From Microbulbifer sp. SAOS-129_SWC (GTDB lineage Bacteria; Pseudomonadota; Gammaproteobacteria; Pseudomonadales; Cellvibrionaceae): 64,000 nt of DNA. The stretch's first letter is position 1; each line of letters begins with the position of its first letter. The position numbers and the translations under genes are program-made. Below the pieces are notes generated by a model. It was not told the origin of the DNA. It saw only the letters and a program-made list of their open reading frames with translations, and made no database searches. Of this stretch, positions 36,558 through 46,039 are shown in pieces. Location of the stretch: positions 62,001 through 126,000 of the forward strand of contig NZ_CP155567.1 of NCBI RefSeq assembly GCF_039696035.1, read 5' to 3'.

Positions 36558-37334
36558 ATGTCTAATTTGAATATAGAGAAGGTGCTGGAAGTCCATCACT
36601 GGAACGACACCCTTTTCAGTTTCAAGACCAGCCGCGATCCCGGTTTCCGCTTCGAAAACGGCCATTTTACGATGATCGGGCTGCAGCAGGACAGCGGTCG
36701 CCCGCTGCTGCGCGCCTACTCCATCGCCAGCGCCAACTACGAGGACCAGCTGGAGTTCTTCAGCATCAAAGTGCCGGATGGCCCGCTGACCTCGCAGCTG
36801 CAGAAGATCAAACCCGGTGACGAGATCTTTGTCAGCCGCAAGCCCACCGGCACCCTGGTGGCGGATCATCTGCTGCCGGGTAAACGCCTGTGGCTGCTGT
36901 CCACCGGCACCGGCCTGGCGCCGTTCTTGAGCATCATCAAGGATCCGGATGTCTACGAGCGTTTCGATCAGGTGATTCTGACCCACGGCGTACGCTATGT
37001 GTCCGAACTGGCCTACCAGCAGCATATCGAGGATGAGCTGCCGAACCACGAGTACTTCGGTGAGATGATCCGCGATCAGCTGCTCTACTACCCGACGGTC
37101 ACCCGCGAGCCCTACCGCAACACCGGACGCCTGACCGACCTGATGCTGTCGGGCAAGATCTTCTCCGACCTGGGCGTGCCGCAGCCGAATGTCGAAGAGG
37201 ACCGCTTTATGCTGTGCGGCAGCCCGGCGATGCTGAAAGACCTGACCAACATCCTCGACGATTGGGGTTTCCGCGAAACCCGCGCCGGGGTTCCGCACGA
37301 GTATGTGATCGAGCGCGCCTTCGTCGAGAAATAA
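36558..37334 (+). CDS. fpr: Ferredoxin--NADP reductase
   Basis: A 258-residue FAD-dependent ferredoxin/flavodoxin-NADP+ reductase of the bacterial subclass. The FAD site is RAYSIAS; the NADP site includes LLSTGTGLAPFLSI and GSPAMLKD; it ends in VIERAFVEK, the short bacterial C-terminus that closes on the flavin. It passes electrons between NADPH and ferredoxin or flavodoxin for iron-sulfur repair and redox stress. Divergent LysR gene upstream. Confidence 0.95.
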   Translation: MSNLNIEKVLEVHHWNDTLFSFKTSRDPGFRFENGHFTMIGLQQDSGRPLLRAYSIASANYEDQLEFFSIKVPDGPLTSQLQKIKPGDEIFVSRKPTGTLVADHLLPGKRLWLLSTGTGLAPFLSIIKDPDVYERFDQVILTHGVRYVSELAYQQHIEDELPNHEYFGEMIRDQLLYYPTVTREPYRNTGRLTDLMLSGKIFSDLGVPQPNVEEDRFMLCGSPAMLKDLTNILDDWGFRETRAGVPHEYVIERAFVEK

Positions 37335-37533
37335 GCAGGGTAATATCTCCTGTGTGCGCGGTGCTTGCGCCGCGCACACAGACTTCCTGGCCGGATAGGT
37401 CAGCGGAGTCGGTACTTCGAAAGTGTCAGCGCGACGGATTTGCGCAAGGAACGGTAGGGCAGCCAGCGCTTTCGGAGTGTCGACCCCGGTGTACTATCCT
37501 GCACCCTTTTCCAGAGATGTTGTCTTCTCCGTG

Positions 37534-37557
37534 AACCACCCGCAGGGTGGTTTTTTT
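37534..37557 (+). terminator. Rho-independent terminator downstream of fpr
   Basis: AACCACCC and GGGTGGTT form an 8-base-pair stem with loop GCA and a run of T residues. It is about 200 bases after fpr, leaving a 200-base 3' region without a gene. Confidence 0.8.
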
Positions 37558-37628
37558 GTTTCTGCCACCTGATCCTAAACTGATTTTTATGCGTAGAAGC
37601 ACTTAGAAGTTAGTTTGGAGTAAATACC

Positions 37629-38159
37629 GTGCGGAAATTGTGTGTGATGTTGATGGCGGGGCTGACGGCGCTGCTGGGTGGCTGCAGCGGGGTGCCGGCC
37701 GGTGTACAGCCGGTCGACGATTTCCAGTTGCAGCGTTACCTCGGCCGCTGGTACGAGATAGCGCGCCTCGACAACCGCTTCGAGCGCGGCCTGTCGCGGG
37801 TCACCGCGGAGTACTCGCTGAATGACGACGGTTCGGTCAAGGTGGTCAACCGCGGATTCGATGCGGAGAAGGGCAAGTGGCGGCAGTCAGTCGGCAAGGC
37901 AAAGTTCGCCGGCGCCGACGATGTGGGGCAGCTTGAAGTTTCGTTTTTCGGTCCCTTCTACGCGTCTTATATCGTCGTCGCGCTCGATCGCGAGCACTAC
38001 GATTATGCGCTGGTCAGCGGCTACAACAAAGAATACCTGTGGCTGCTGGCACGCAAACCGCAGCTACCGCAGGCGACCATCGACCGGCTGGTGGCCAAGG
38101 CGCGCGCCGCGGGCTTTGATACTGATAAGCTGCTGTTCGTCGAGCAGGCGGCCGAGTAA
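37629..38159 (+). CDS. blc: Outer membrane lipocalin Blc
   Basis: A 176-residue bacterial lipocalin. Lipobox LLGGC (Cys19), then the lipocalin signature YLGRWYEIARLDNRFERGL, a central beta barrel (GPFYASYIVVALD, YDYALVSGYN.EYLWLLAR) and a C-terminal helix. Bacterial Blc proteins sit in the outer membrane and bind lysophospholipids under stress. Start is GTG 37629 with GGAG upstream. Confidence 0.92.
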   Translation: MRKLCVMLMAGLTALLGGCSGVPAGVQPVDDFQLQRYLGRWYEIARLDNRFERGLSRVTAEYSLNDDGSVKVVNRGFDAEKGKWRQSVGKAKFAGADDVGQLEVSFFGPFYASYIVVALDREHYDYALVSGYNKEYLWLLARKPQLPQATIDRLVAKARAAGFDTDKLLFVEQAAE

Positions 38160-38186
38160 CCCGGCATCAGCGATGGCTGCGCCGCA

Positions 38187-39578
38187 TCAGAGTTCGGCGC
38201 GTGCGCGCACTGTGTCGAAGTCGGTTTCCTGCAGCAGCTGGCCGTCGCGGTAGACCGGTTGCAGCAGGTTGTCGCGTGCGCCCAGATCCTCCAGCTTGAT
38301 CGTGGTGACTTCATCGCGACTCCCGTTACCGTCGCGCACCAGGGCCAGGCGTCCGCGTTTGGATTTTTTTTCCGGGCCGGTCACCGGGTTTTTGTAGACA
38401 TCCTGCCAGCGGCCATCGATGCGGATGGCACTGGCCTTCATCGCGAAGCTGAGCAGATCGCGGTCGACTTTCTGCAGCAGCGCGCCCCCCATACCGAAAG
38501 TAATATTTTCCGCACTCTGGCCGCGCTCTTTCATCGCCTGCAGAATTTCCGGAATGGTTTTGCGGGTCACGCCGTCACCCTGGATTACGCGGATAAAGTC
38601 CGGCAGCACGCGGTAGCCCTTGCTGTTCACGCGGCTGCCGAAAATGCGCATCAACCGCTCGAGGCTCTCGGTGACGATCGTTTTCGGATCGCCGGAGTCG
38701 GGCCGCACCACCAAAGTGCCGCCGCTGTTGATGACCCGCTCCTTCAACACACCGCCCCAGATGTTTTCGATCGCGTGCCATAAGTCGTAGCTGTCACTGA
38801 CCACCGCCACGACCTTGCCCGGCCCGGCAAACTGGTCGAGCATATTGGCGTAGGCATCCGCCTCGCGCTCTCTGCCCCAGGCGGTCATGGTGCTGTGTTC
38901 GGCGGCGGGAATCGAGAAGCCGGCCATCTCCGCACCGTAATAGCGCCGCGCCGCCACCAGCGCCGATACCGTATCGGTACCGCTAAAATTCACCAGGTGC
39001 GCCATGCCGCCGAGCATGGCGCTCTCCAGGCTGCTGGCGCCGCGGCCGCCAAAATCGTGCAGCTTGAACGGGAGGCCGTCGCGGCTGTCCGCAGTGTCGT
39101 CCAGGTAGCGGGCGATGGTCTGCTTGATCGCGCGGCTCTGGGTGGCCACCGTCATCGGGTACCAGATGGCGCGCACCAGCGCCGTCTCGATATAGCTGGT
39201 CAGCCAGAAAGATTCCACACAGGTGTTGACCACCTGCAGCATCACATTGTGCAGCGGCACCACCGTGCCCTCGGGCACCGCGGAGATCTCCAGCGGCAGC
39301 AGACCGCCGTGTTGTTGCAGGATGTGTTCCCAGCCGGCACGGTGAAACGGCAGGCCATGGGCATGGAGCATGGCCTCGGCCTCGTCGATATCACTGCGCT
39401 GAATCGGCGTTAACAGATACTGTTGGATAAATGCCTGCAGGCCGAAAAATACTGCCGCGGGAAACTCGCCGCCGCGGCACTCGATATAACTACTCACGTA
39501 CTCACTGCCCGGCGGGTACTGCAGGTAGTGGCTGGCTTTGTAGCTGTCGACGTTGAGGATCAGGTTGTGGTGGAACAT
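38187..39578 (-). CDS. nadV: Nicotinamide phosphoribosyltransferase (NAMPT/NadV type)
   Basis: A 463-residue enzyme closely resembling NAMPT: DSYKASHYLQYPP at the N-terminus, HDFGGRGASS, VNFSGTDTV, SIPAAEHSTMTAWG (active-site histidine), VVSDSYDLW, RPDSGDP, VIQGDGV and GMGGALLQKVDRDLLSFAMK, all in NAMPT order. It converts nicotinamide and PRPP to NMN, a one-step NAD salvage route without deamidation. It is convergent with blc. Confidence 0.9.
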   Translation of the reverse strand: MFHHNLILNVDSYKASHYLQYPPGSEYVSSYIECRGGEFPAAVFFGLQAFIQQYLLTPIQRSDIDEAEAMLHAHGLPFHRAGWEHILQQHGGLLPLEISAVPEGTVVPLHNVMLQVVNTCVESFWLTSYIETALVRAIWYPMTVATQSRAIKQTIARYLDDTADSRDGLPFKLHDFGGRGASSLESAMLGGMAHLVNFSGTDTVSALVAARRYYGAEMAGFSIPAAEHSTMTAWGREREADAYANMLDQFAGPGKVVAVVSDSYDLWHAIENIWGGVLKERVINSGGTLVVRPDSGDPKTIVTESLERLMRIFGSRVNSKGYRVLPDFIRVIQGDGVTRKTIPEILQAMKERGQSAENITFGMGGALLQKVDRDLLSFAMKASAIRIDGRWQDVYKNPVTGPEKKSKRGRLALVRDGNGSRDEVTTIKLEDLGARDNLLQPVYRDGQLLQETDFDTVRARAEL

Positions 39579-39679
39579 GCGTCTGATCGCTGGCCATGGG
39601 TTCTTGCGGACGGCGGCTCAGCAGAGAATGACGCCCGCGGCAAATACTGAAGTGTAGACGGCCGGCACTGCGGTTTCTG

Positions 39680-42202
39680 TCAATGCCGGCGGTGCAGGTG
39701 CGTGCCGACGGTGGCGAGAAAATTGCGGTGGCGCTTCGCGCTGCGGTCGAGGTGGCGGTAGACGGAGACCTTGGCGGCGTCGGTGAGAAACGACCACACA
39801 ATCGCATAGCCCCATACCAGCCCAATTTCCGGCCACGAAATCGGCGTGACCAGGCCGAACCCGTAGGCGCACAGCACCGTCGCGGCGAGCTTGGTCGACA
39901 CCGCCGCCCAGATCATGATCGGCGCCGGAAACGGACGCAGGAAATACCAGCTGCGGCTGCGCGCGACAAACAGCGTCAGGTGCCCGGCGACGGCCATTTT
40001 CAGGAAGATGTAGGTCTGCACCTTGGCCACACTGAGGTGCAGCCAGTCCACCGCCAGGAACAGCATCAGGAAACTGCCGAGGGTGCCGACCACGCCCATC
40101 ACCGTCGACACGGTGATCACGCGCTGCATATCCCAGCGCACCGGATGCGGCGACAGCGCCGTGTTGTCGTAGGCGATGGCCATGATCGGCACGTCGTTGA
40201 AGAACGCCAGCAGGATGATCATGATCGCGGTGATCGGGTAAAAGTTGAAGACGATCATCGCCAGCACCACGAAGATCATGATGCGGATGGTCTCGGTAAT
40301 GCGGTAGATCGCATAGGAATTCATGCGCTCGAAAATGCGCCGCGCCTCCTGCACGGCGCTGACGATAGTCGACAGCCCCGGTGCGGTGAGGATCAGGTCG
40401 GCGGCCGCGCGCGCCGCATCGGTGGCGCCGGACACGGCGATACCCACATCCGCCTGCTTGAGCGCCGGCGCGTCGTTGACGCCGTCGCCGGTCATCGCGA
40501 CCAGGTGCCCGCGCGACTGCAGCGCCTTGACGATGGCGTACTTGTGCTCGGGGAACACCTGCGCAAAGCCGTCCGCCCGCTCGATACGCTCGGCCAGATC
40601 CGCCGGCACCTGCTTGCCCTCGTCGCCGAACAGCGCGCTGGCCGGCTGGATCTCCCGGCCCAGCCCCAGCTTGCCGGCGATCTCCCGCGCGATGGCGGCG
40701 TTGTCGCCGGTGACCATTTTCACCGCGATACCGTGCGCGCCGGCATCGCGCAGCGTCTGCGCCGAGTCCTCCCGCGGTGGATCGAACAGCGGCAGAATGC
40801 CGAGAAACTGCCAGTTGCCGTCCGCGTCGGTGCGCGCCACGCCGAGTGTGCGGTAGCCCTTCTCGGCGCTGGCATCGATGGCGCTGGCGGCGCGCTGCGC
40901 GGTGTCGCGGTCCGGATTGGCCAGCGCCAGGATGACCTGCGGCGCGCCCTTGCTGACGCGAAAGCTGCTGCCGTCCTGTGCACGGATCTGTGCCTCGGTG
41001 CGTTTGTGCACCGGGTCGAACGGGGTAAAGGCGGTCTGGGTATACGCCGCCAGCGCGCTGCTGTCGTCGAGGCCGCCGAGCACGGCCAGGTCGATGGCGT
41101 CGCCGTTCTCGGCGCGCGAGGCCAGCGCCGCCGCCAGGATCAGGTCGCCGGCGTCGCGCGCGGCAAACACCTCCGGCTCACCCAGGGTAAGCTGGTTCTG
41201 CGTCAGGGTACCGGTCTTGTCCGAGCACAGGATATCGACCCCGGCCATCTCCTCGATTGACTGCAGGCGCGACACAATGGCCTTCATCTTCGACAGCGCC
41301 AGTGCCCCCACCGCCATGGTCACCGACAGCACCGCCGGCATGGCCACCGGGATCGACGCCACCGTCAGGATCAGCGCGAACTGCACCAGCTCCAGCAGTG
41401 GCGCATGACGGAACAGCTGCACCACGATCAGGATCGTGACCAGTGCCAGGCTCAGGTAGATCAGGTAGTCGCCGATGGCCAGCACCGCCTTCTGGAAGTG
41501 CGACGCGGCGCCGGCGCGCTGCACCAGCCCGGCGGTGCGCCCGAAGAACGTCTCGCTGCCGGTGGCGGTCACCACCGCAGTCATCTCCCCCTGGCGCGCC
41601 ACCGAGCCGGAGTAGACCAGTTCCCCGGCGCCCTTGTTGACCGGCAGCGACTCGCCGGTGAGCGCCGACTGGTCGACGGCCAGGTAGCCGTCGTCGAACA
41701 GCCGTGCGTCCGCGGGGATGATATCGCCGAGACGCAGGCGCACCACATCGCCGGGCACCAGCGCACTGGCCTCGATCGCCGACCAGTTGCCGTCGCGGCG
41801 CACGCGCGCCTGCAGGGCCAGCTGGCGCTTCAGCGCCTCCAGCGCATTGCTGGCCTTGTACTCCTGCCAGAAACCCACCGCGGCGTTGAACAGCAGCAGC
41901 ACCAGGATGATGGCGAAGTCGTCCCAGTGTCGCACCAGCGCCGACAGCAGCGCCGCCACCTCGATCATCCACGGGATGGGACCCCAGAAATACCCCAGCA
42001 GGCGCCGCAGCGTACTGGTGTGTTCCTCCGCCAGCGCATTGGGCCCGTAGCGCGACAGCCGCGCTGCCGCCTCCGCGGCGGACAGACCCGCCGGTGATGA
42101 ATCCAGTTGCCGGAACAGCGCGTCGATATCCACGCGTTGCGCTTCTCCCTGCTCCGCACCTGTCTGTCGATGCGCGCCGTCGCGCGCGGGTGAGCCTGCC
42201 AT
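39680..42202 (-). CDS. Plasma-membrane proton-efflux P-type ATPase (type IIIA)
   Basis: An 840-residue P-type ATPase of the fungal/plant-like H+-ATPase group. The phosphorylation site is DKTGTLTQN, the actuator TGE is in SALTGESLPVNKG, and the hinge is TGDGVNDAPALK; membrane segment 4 has ASIPVAMPAVL and segment 6 FFNDVPIMAIAYDN, typical of proton pumps. It would expel protons at ATP cost. ATG 42202 is chosen over an upstream start in a compositionally unrelated stretch. A 240-base gap separates it from the divergent stress operon. Confidence 0.9.
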   Translation of the reverse strand: MAGSPARDGAHRQTGAEQGEAQRVDIDALFRQLDSSPAGLSAAEAAARLSRYGPNALAEEHTSTLRRLLGYFWGPIPWMIEVAALLSALVRHWDDFAIILVLLLFNAAVGFWQEYKASNALEALKRQLALQARVRRDGNWSAIEASALVPGDVVRLRLGDIIPADARLFDDGYLAVDQSALTGESLPVNKGAGELVYSGSVARQGEMTAVVTATGSETFFGRTAGLVQRAGAASHFQKAVLAIGDYLIYLSLALVTILIVVQLFRHAPLLELVQFALILTVASIPVAMPAVLSVTMAVGALALSKMKAIVSRLQSIEEMAGVDILCSDKTGTLTQNQLTLGEPEVFAARDAGDLILAAALASRAENGDAIDLAVLGGLDDSSALAAYTQTAFTPFDPVHKRTEAQIRAQDGSSFRVSKGAPQVILALANPDRDTAQRAASAIDASAEKGYRTLGVARTDADGNWQFLGILPLFDPPREDSAQTLRDAGAHGIAVKMVTGDNAAIAREIAGKLGLGREIQPASALFGDEGKQVPADLAERIERADGFAQVFPEHKYAIVKALQSRGHLVAMTGDGVNDAPALKQADVGIAVSGATDAARAAADLILTAPGLSTIVSAVQEARRIFERMNSYAIYRITETIRIMIFVVLAMIVFNFYPITAIMIILLAFFNDVPIMAIAYDNTALSPHPVRWDMQRVITVSTVMGVVGTLGSFLMLFLAVDWLHLSVAKVQTYIFLKMAVAGHLTLFVARSRSWYFLRPFPAPIMIWAAVSTKLAATVLCAYGFGLVTPISWPEIGLVWGYAIVWSFLTDAAKVSVYRHLDRSAKRHRNFLATVGTHLHRRH

Positions 42203-42381
42203 CACTGCTATCCGTTGCTTCGGAAGCGGCCCGGACACGCCAGCGCATCGGGCCACATGGATCTCTTAAGCAAAGCACAGCGGCACCCGCGCTTCGCCCG
42301 GGTTGACGTCGAGGCGGACGCTAGTGACATTCATACGTAGAAAAAATGCTATTGGCGCCAATCGCAGCGCTGTAAGCGCAT

Positions 42382-42422
42382 GTAATTGACCGGTAATTAC
42401 GCTGTGTGTACTTTTGTATACA
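42382..42422. promoter_or_regulatory. Promoter with two inverted repeats before the PspA/flotillin operon
   Basis: Candidate sigma-70 promoter TTGACC (42386-42391), 17 bases, TACTTT (42409-42414). Two dyads cover it: GTAATT-N7-AATTAC (42382-42400) over the -35 and TGTGTAC-TTTT-GTATACA (42405-42422, one mismatch) over the -10. This is what an autoregulated repressor site looks like; the first gene of the operon encodes a ribbon-helix-helix-like protein that could bind it. Confidence 0.5.
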
Positions 42423-42441
42423 TCTCAGGGAAGGGGACATC

Positions 42442-42897
42442 ATGCTCAATAAAACCCAATCCATCTCCGCGCGTTTATCTCCGGGTGACTACGCCTACCT
42501 GATGTCGATCGACCGCAACGGCGCGGTTACCCAGAGTGAAAAAGTGCGCGAGCTGATCGCCATGGCGCGCGACTCCGTTGGCATGCACAGCTTTGCCCGC
42601 GCCTACATTGCCTCCAGCGAAGCGGTACTGCCGATCAAGGCGCGCTATGCGGAAGAAGAACCGCGCAGCCTGTTGGTGGAGGCACTGCTGGAACTGCTCG
42701 CTGAGGGCGCCGCGGCGGTGCAGAGCTGCACCGACGACGAACAGATGGCGCCGCAACTGGAACGCAAATCCCTACCCGCGATTGAGGCCTTCATGGAAAA
42801 AATCCTGTTGCTGGCGCTGCAGCAAGATTCGCGCTGCGCCGCGTCAGCAACTGCCACACGGATCAAGAAACAGCTCGATAGCCTGTTGAATAAATAG
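42442..42897 (+). CDS. Hypothetical protein with ribbon-helix-helix-like N-terminus
   Basis: A 151-residue protein. The first 45 residues (SISARLSPGDYAYLMSID... SEKVRELIAMARD) have the strand-helix-helix pattern of ribbon-helix-helix DNA-binding proteins; the remainder is helical with acidic and leucine residues. It is the first gene of the operon with pspA, an OB-fold membrane gene and a flotillin gene, and may regulate them. ATG 42442 has AAGGGG 6 bases upstream. The DNA-binding role is inferred. Confidence 0.6.
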   Translation: MLNKTQSISARLSPGDYAYLMSIDRNGAVTQSEKVRELIAMARDSVGMHSFARAYIASSEAVLPIKARYAEEEPRSLLVEALLELLAEGAAAVQSCTDDEQMAPQLERKSLPAIEAFMEKILLLALQQDSRCAASATATRIKKQLDSLLNK

Positions 42898-42924
42898 TTA
42901 AATGAGGAAAGGAAGGAGAAAACA

Positions 42925-43587
42925 ATGAAAGAAGGACTCGTAACCCGTATTTCCCGCCTGATCTCCGCCTCCGCCAACGCACTGGTGGATTCGGTGGAAA
43001 ACGCTACCCCGCAACTGGTAATGGAGCAGGCGATCCGCGAACTCGACGACGCTATTGCCGAAGTCCGCGATCAGCTGGGCAAGGCCGAAGCGGCCAAGTA
43101 TCTCAGTAGCAAAACCCTCAACACGGAAAACAATCGCCACAGCGCACTGGCCGGGCAGATTGATGTCGCGGTGAAAGAAAACCGCGATGATCTGGCCGAA
43201 GCCGCCATCGCCAAACAGATGGATATCGAGGCGCAGCTGCCGGTGCTGGAAAAGGCCATCGCCGAGGCCGATGCCGAAATCGGCGAGCTGAATGCCTACA
43301 TCAGCGCACTCGCCGGCAAAAAGCGCGATATGCGTGAACAGCTGCGCGACTTTGCCAAAGCCAGCGAACACGTCAGTAATGGCGCCAGCGGTGACGAACG
43401 CGGCAGCAGCCGCAATACCGCCGACAAGGTGGATCAGGCCGAGGGCGCCTTCAATCGCGTGCTGGAAAACGCCGGTGTACCCACCGCCCAATCGAATGCC
43501 GATGCGAGCAAGCTCGCCGAGCTGGAAGAACTGGCGCGCAGCAACCGCATCAAGGAGCGGCTGGCGAAAATAAAATCGGAGGCCTGA
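42925..43587 (+). CDS. PspA/IM30 family protein
   Basis: A 220-residue coiled-coil membrane-stress protein of the PspA/IM30 family (YjfJ subtype by its flotillin context). An N-terminal amphipathic helix (SRLISASANALVDSVENATPQ) binds membranes, followed by long coiled coils from about 30 to 150 and a final ELEELARSNRIKERLAKIK segment. Such proteins form ESCRT-III-like scaffolds that protect the inner membrane. AAGGAG lies 7 bases before the ATG, and the TGA overlaps the next start by one base. Confidence 0.88.
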   Translation: MKEGLVTRISRLISASANALVDSVENATPQLVMEQAIRELDDAIAEVRDQLGKAEAAKYLSSKTLNTENNRHSALAGQIDVAVKENRDDLAEAAIAKQMDIEAQLPVLEKAIAEADAEIGELNAYISALAGKKRDMREQLRDFAKASEHVSNGASGDERGSSRNTADKVDQAEGAFNRVLENAGVPTAQSNADASKLAELEELARSNRIKERLAKIKSEA

Positions 43588-44246
43588 TGGCATTCCTGCT
43601 TCAAGACGGCAACCTGCTGTACACCGGCGCACTGGTATTGATGCTGATGATTGCGGTGCTGGAGGGAGCCATGACACTCATTGGCGTCGGCATTTCCGAT
43701 CTGCTCGACAACCTGCTGCCGGATGCGGATATCGACGTGGACGCGCCGGATACCGAAGCGGGCGGCGTGCTGACGCGCTTCCTCGGCTGGCTGCGCTTCG
43801 GTGAAGTGCCGGCGCTGATTCTGCTGGTCGCATTCCTGGTCGCCTTTGGTGTTACTGGCCTGCTGTTGCAGATGCTGGCGCATTCGCTGGTCGGTTTCCT
43901 GTTGCCGACCTGGTTGCTGGCCATTCCGGTACTGCTGCTGGCGCTGCCGCAGGTGCGCTTTGTCGGCAACCTGCTGCGGCGTTTTGCCATCGGTGATGAA
44001 ACCGAAGCGGTAGGGCGCAAATCCTTTATCGGCCGTGTGGCGACCATCACCATCGGCGAGGCCGCTGCCGGCTCGCCGGCGGAGGCACGCTTCAGCGATG
44101 AGTTCGGCACGACCCACTATGTGATGGTGGAGCCGGATGTAGATGAAACCTTCACTCAGGGAGAGCAGGTCCTGCTGGTGGAAGAGCGCGGAGCCAGTTT
44201 CCGCGTGATTCGCCCGACTAGCCAGCACCTGATGGGAAACAATTAA
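43587..44246 (+). CDS. OB-fold membrane protein (YqiJ-like)
   Basis: A 219-residue membrane protein with three hydrophobic segments in the first 130 residues followed by a soluble OB-fold-like domain (SFIGRVATITIGEAAAGSPAEARFSDE then HYVMVEP and QVLLVEER). This is the YqiJ/YuaF type partner encoded before flotillins. Its start overlaps the stop of the pspA homologue by one base, so the two are translationally coupled. Confidence 0.85.
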   Translation: MAFLLQDGNLLYTGALVLMLMIAVLEGAMTLIGVGISDLLDNLLPDADIDVDAPDTEAGGVLTRFLGWLRFGEVPALILLVAFLVAFGVTGLLLQMLAHSLVGFLLPTWLLAIPVLLLALPQVRFVGNLLRRFAIGDETEAVGRKSFIGRVATITIGEAAAGSPAEARFSDEFGTTHYVMVEPDVDETFTQGEQVLLVEERGASFRVIRPTSQHLMGNN

Positions 44247-44258
44247 AAAAAGGAGTTA

Positions 44259-45965
44259 ATGATAGTGAATCTGATCGACAATTTTTCCACGATTTTAGTG
44301 ATGGCCGGCTCGGTACTGGTGGGCCTGATCGTCATCGGTACCATCTTCGCACGCCTGTATACCCGCGCGTCCAAGGAGCGCTCGTTCGTGCGCACCGGTA
44401 TGGGCGGGCAGAAGGTCATCATGAACGGCGGCGCGCTGGTGTTACCGGTGCTGCACGAGATTATCCCGGTCAATATGAACACGCTGCGCCTCGCGGTATC
44501 GCGCAAGGAACACCAGGCGCTGATCACCAAAGATCGCATGCGCGTGGATGTACTGGCCGAATTCTATCTGCGTGTGAAGCCGGATACCGATGCGATTGCC
44601 AACGCGGCGCAGACCCTGGGTATCCGCACGCTGGATCCGGAAGCATTGAAGGACATGATCGAGGGCAAGTTCGTCGATGCGCTGCGCTCGGTGGCGGCGG
44701 AGATGCAGATGGCAGAACTGCACGAGCAGCGCAGTCAGTTTGTACAGAAAGTACAACAGGTGGTGTCCGAGGACCTGTTGAAAAATGGCCTGGAACTGGA
44801 ATCGGTTTCCCTCACCGGCCTCGACCAGACGCACAAGGAATTCTTTAATCAGGACAACGTGTTTGACGCCGAGGGTCTCGCCAGCATGACGCGATCCATC
44901 GAGGCGCGGCGCAAGGAAGTGAACGACGTCGAACAGGAAACCCGCGTACAGATCGAGACGAAAAACCTCGAGGCCGAACGGCAAAGACTGGAAATCGAAC
45001 GGGAGAAACGCTACGCCCACCTGGAACAGCAGCGCGAGGTCGAAAACCGCGAGGCGGCGCAGAAAGCCGATATTGCCCGCGAGCAGGCCACCCAGGACCG
45101 CGCAGCACGCCAGGCCGAGATTGAGGCCGCGCGCGAGGTCGACCAGTCGCGCATCGCTGCCGAGCAGGCCACCAGGCTGCTGGAGATCGAAAAAGAAAAA
45201 CGCCTGCAGGAGCAGGAGATCGAACGCGAGCGCATTCTCGAAGAGCAGCGCATCTCCAAGCAGAAGTCGTTGGAAATCGCCGAGCAGGAACGCGCAATCG
45301 CGGTAGCGGAAAAATCCAAGGAGCAGTCAGTAGCCGACCAGCAGGCCCACGTGGCGCTGGCCGAATCGGTAAAAGCGGAAGAGCAGGTACGCACGGCCAA
45401 GGACGTGGAAGTTGCCGAGCGCGACAAGCGTATCGAAATCATCGAGGCACAGAAGGAAGCCGAACGCCAGGCCACCGCGATCAAGGTGGCGGCCGAGGCG
45501 GACAAAGCGGCCGCGGAAGACAAGGCCGAGGCCCTGCGCCTGCAGGCCAGCGCCGAAGCCGAAGCGGTGCGTATCAAGGTGGAGGCAGACCGCGAGAAAT
45601 ACATCGTGGACGCCGAAGGCCAGCGCCTGATGAACGAAGCCTTCAACAGTCTCAGCGAAGCGCAGATTGCGCTGAAGAAAGTGCTCAGCCTGCACGAGAA
45701 CCTGCCGGGTATCATCCGCGAGAGTGTCAAGCCTCTGGAGAGTATCGAGGGCATGAAGATCATTTCCGTCGAAGGCCTGAGTGGTGTCGACGGTCGCGCA
45801 AGCGGTGGCATCGTTAACGCCGACGGCGAAGCCCAGGGTCAGAGCCTGCCGGAAGCACTGGTTGGCAGCGCACTCAAGCACCGCGCCATGGCGCCGCTGG
45901 TGGACTCGCTGTTGAAGGAAGCGGGCGTCGGCGATTTTGCCAGGGTCCCCGAGACCGAAAGCTGA
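44259..45965 (+). CDS. Flotillin family protein (YqiK-like)
   Basis: A 568-residue flotillin: an N-terminal membrane helix (residues about 8-28), an SPFH/Band 7 domain to about 190, then a very long coiled coil rich in Glu/Ala/Arg/Lys (about 200-450) and a C-terminal oligomerisation region. Flotillins scaffold ordered membrane microdomains together with the OB-fold partner. ATG 44259 sits only 3 bases after AGGAG; GTG 44265 is 9 bases after it and may be the real start. A strong terminator follows. Confidence 0.9.
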   Translation: MIVNLIDNFSTILVMAGSVLVGLIVIGTIFARLYTRASKERSFVRTGMGGQKVIMNGGALVLPVLHEIIPVNMNTLRLAVSRKEHQALITKDRMRVDVLAEFYLRVKPDTDAIANAAQTLGIRTLDPEALKDMIEGKFVDALRSVAAEMQMAELHEQRSQFVQKVQQVVSEDLLKNGLELESVSLTGLDQTHKEFFNQDNVFDAEGLASMTRSIEARRKEVNDVEQETRVQIETKNLEAERQRLEIEREKRYAHLEQQREVENREAAQKADIAREQATQDRAARQAEIEAAREVDQSRIAAEQATRLLEIEKEKRLQEQEIERERILEEQRISKQKSLEIAEQERAIAVAEKSKEQSVADQQAHVALAESVKAEEQVRTAKDVEVAERDKRIEIIEAQKEAERQATAIKVAAEADKAAAEDKAEALRLQASAEAEAVRIKVEADREKYIVDAEGQRLMNEAFNSLSEAQIALKKVLSLHENLPGIIRESVKPLESIEGMKIISVEGLSGVDGRASGGIVNADGEAQGQSLPEALVGSALKHRAMAPLVDSLLKEAGVGDFARVPETES

Positions 45966-45985
45966 GTTATGCTGTCAGGTCAGTG

Positions 45986-46011
45986 AAAAGCCGCCCACGG
46001 GCGGCTTTTTT
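45986..46011 (+). terminator. Rho-independent terminator after the flotillin gene
   Basis: AAAAGCCGCCC and GGGCGGCTTTT form an inverted repeat ending in a T-run; the A-run on the other side makes it usable from both strands. Confidence 0.85.
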
Positions 46012-46039
46012 TATCCGCGTACAGAAGAACAGAAGGCGC

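Noticed and set aside
39683..41260. 525-codon frame antisense to the P-type ATPase
   Set aside because: Shadow frame; rich in His/Arg/Gln repeats typical of reversed GC-rich codons.
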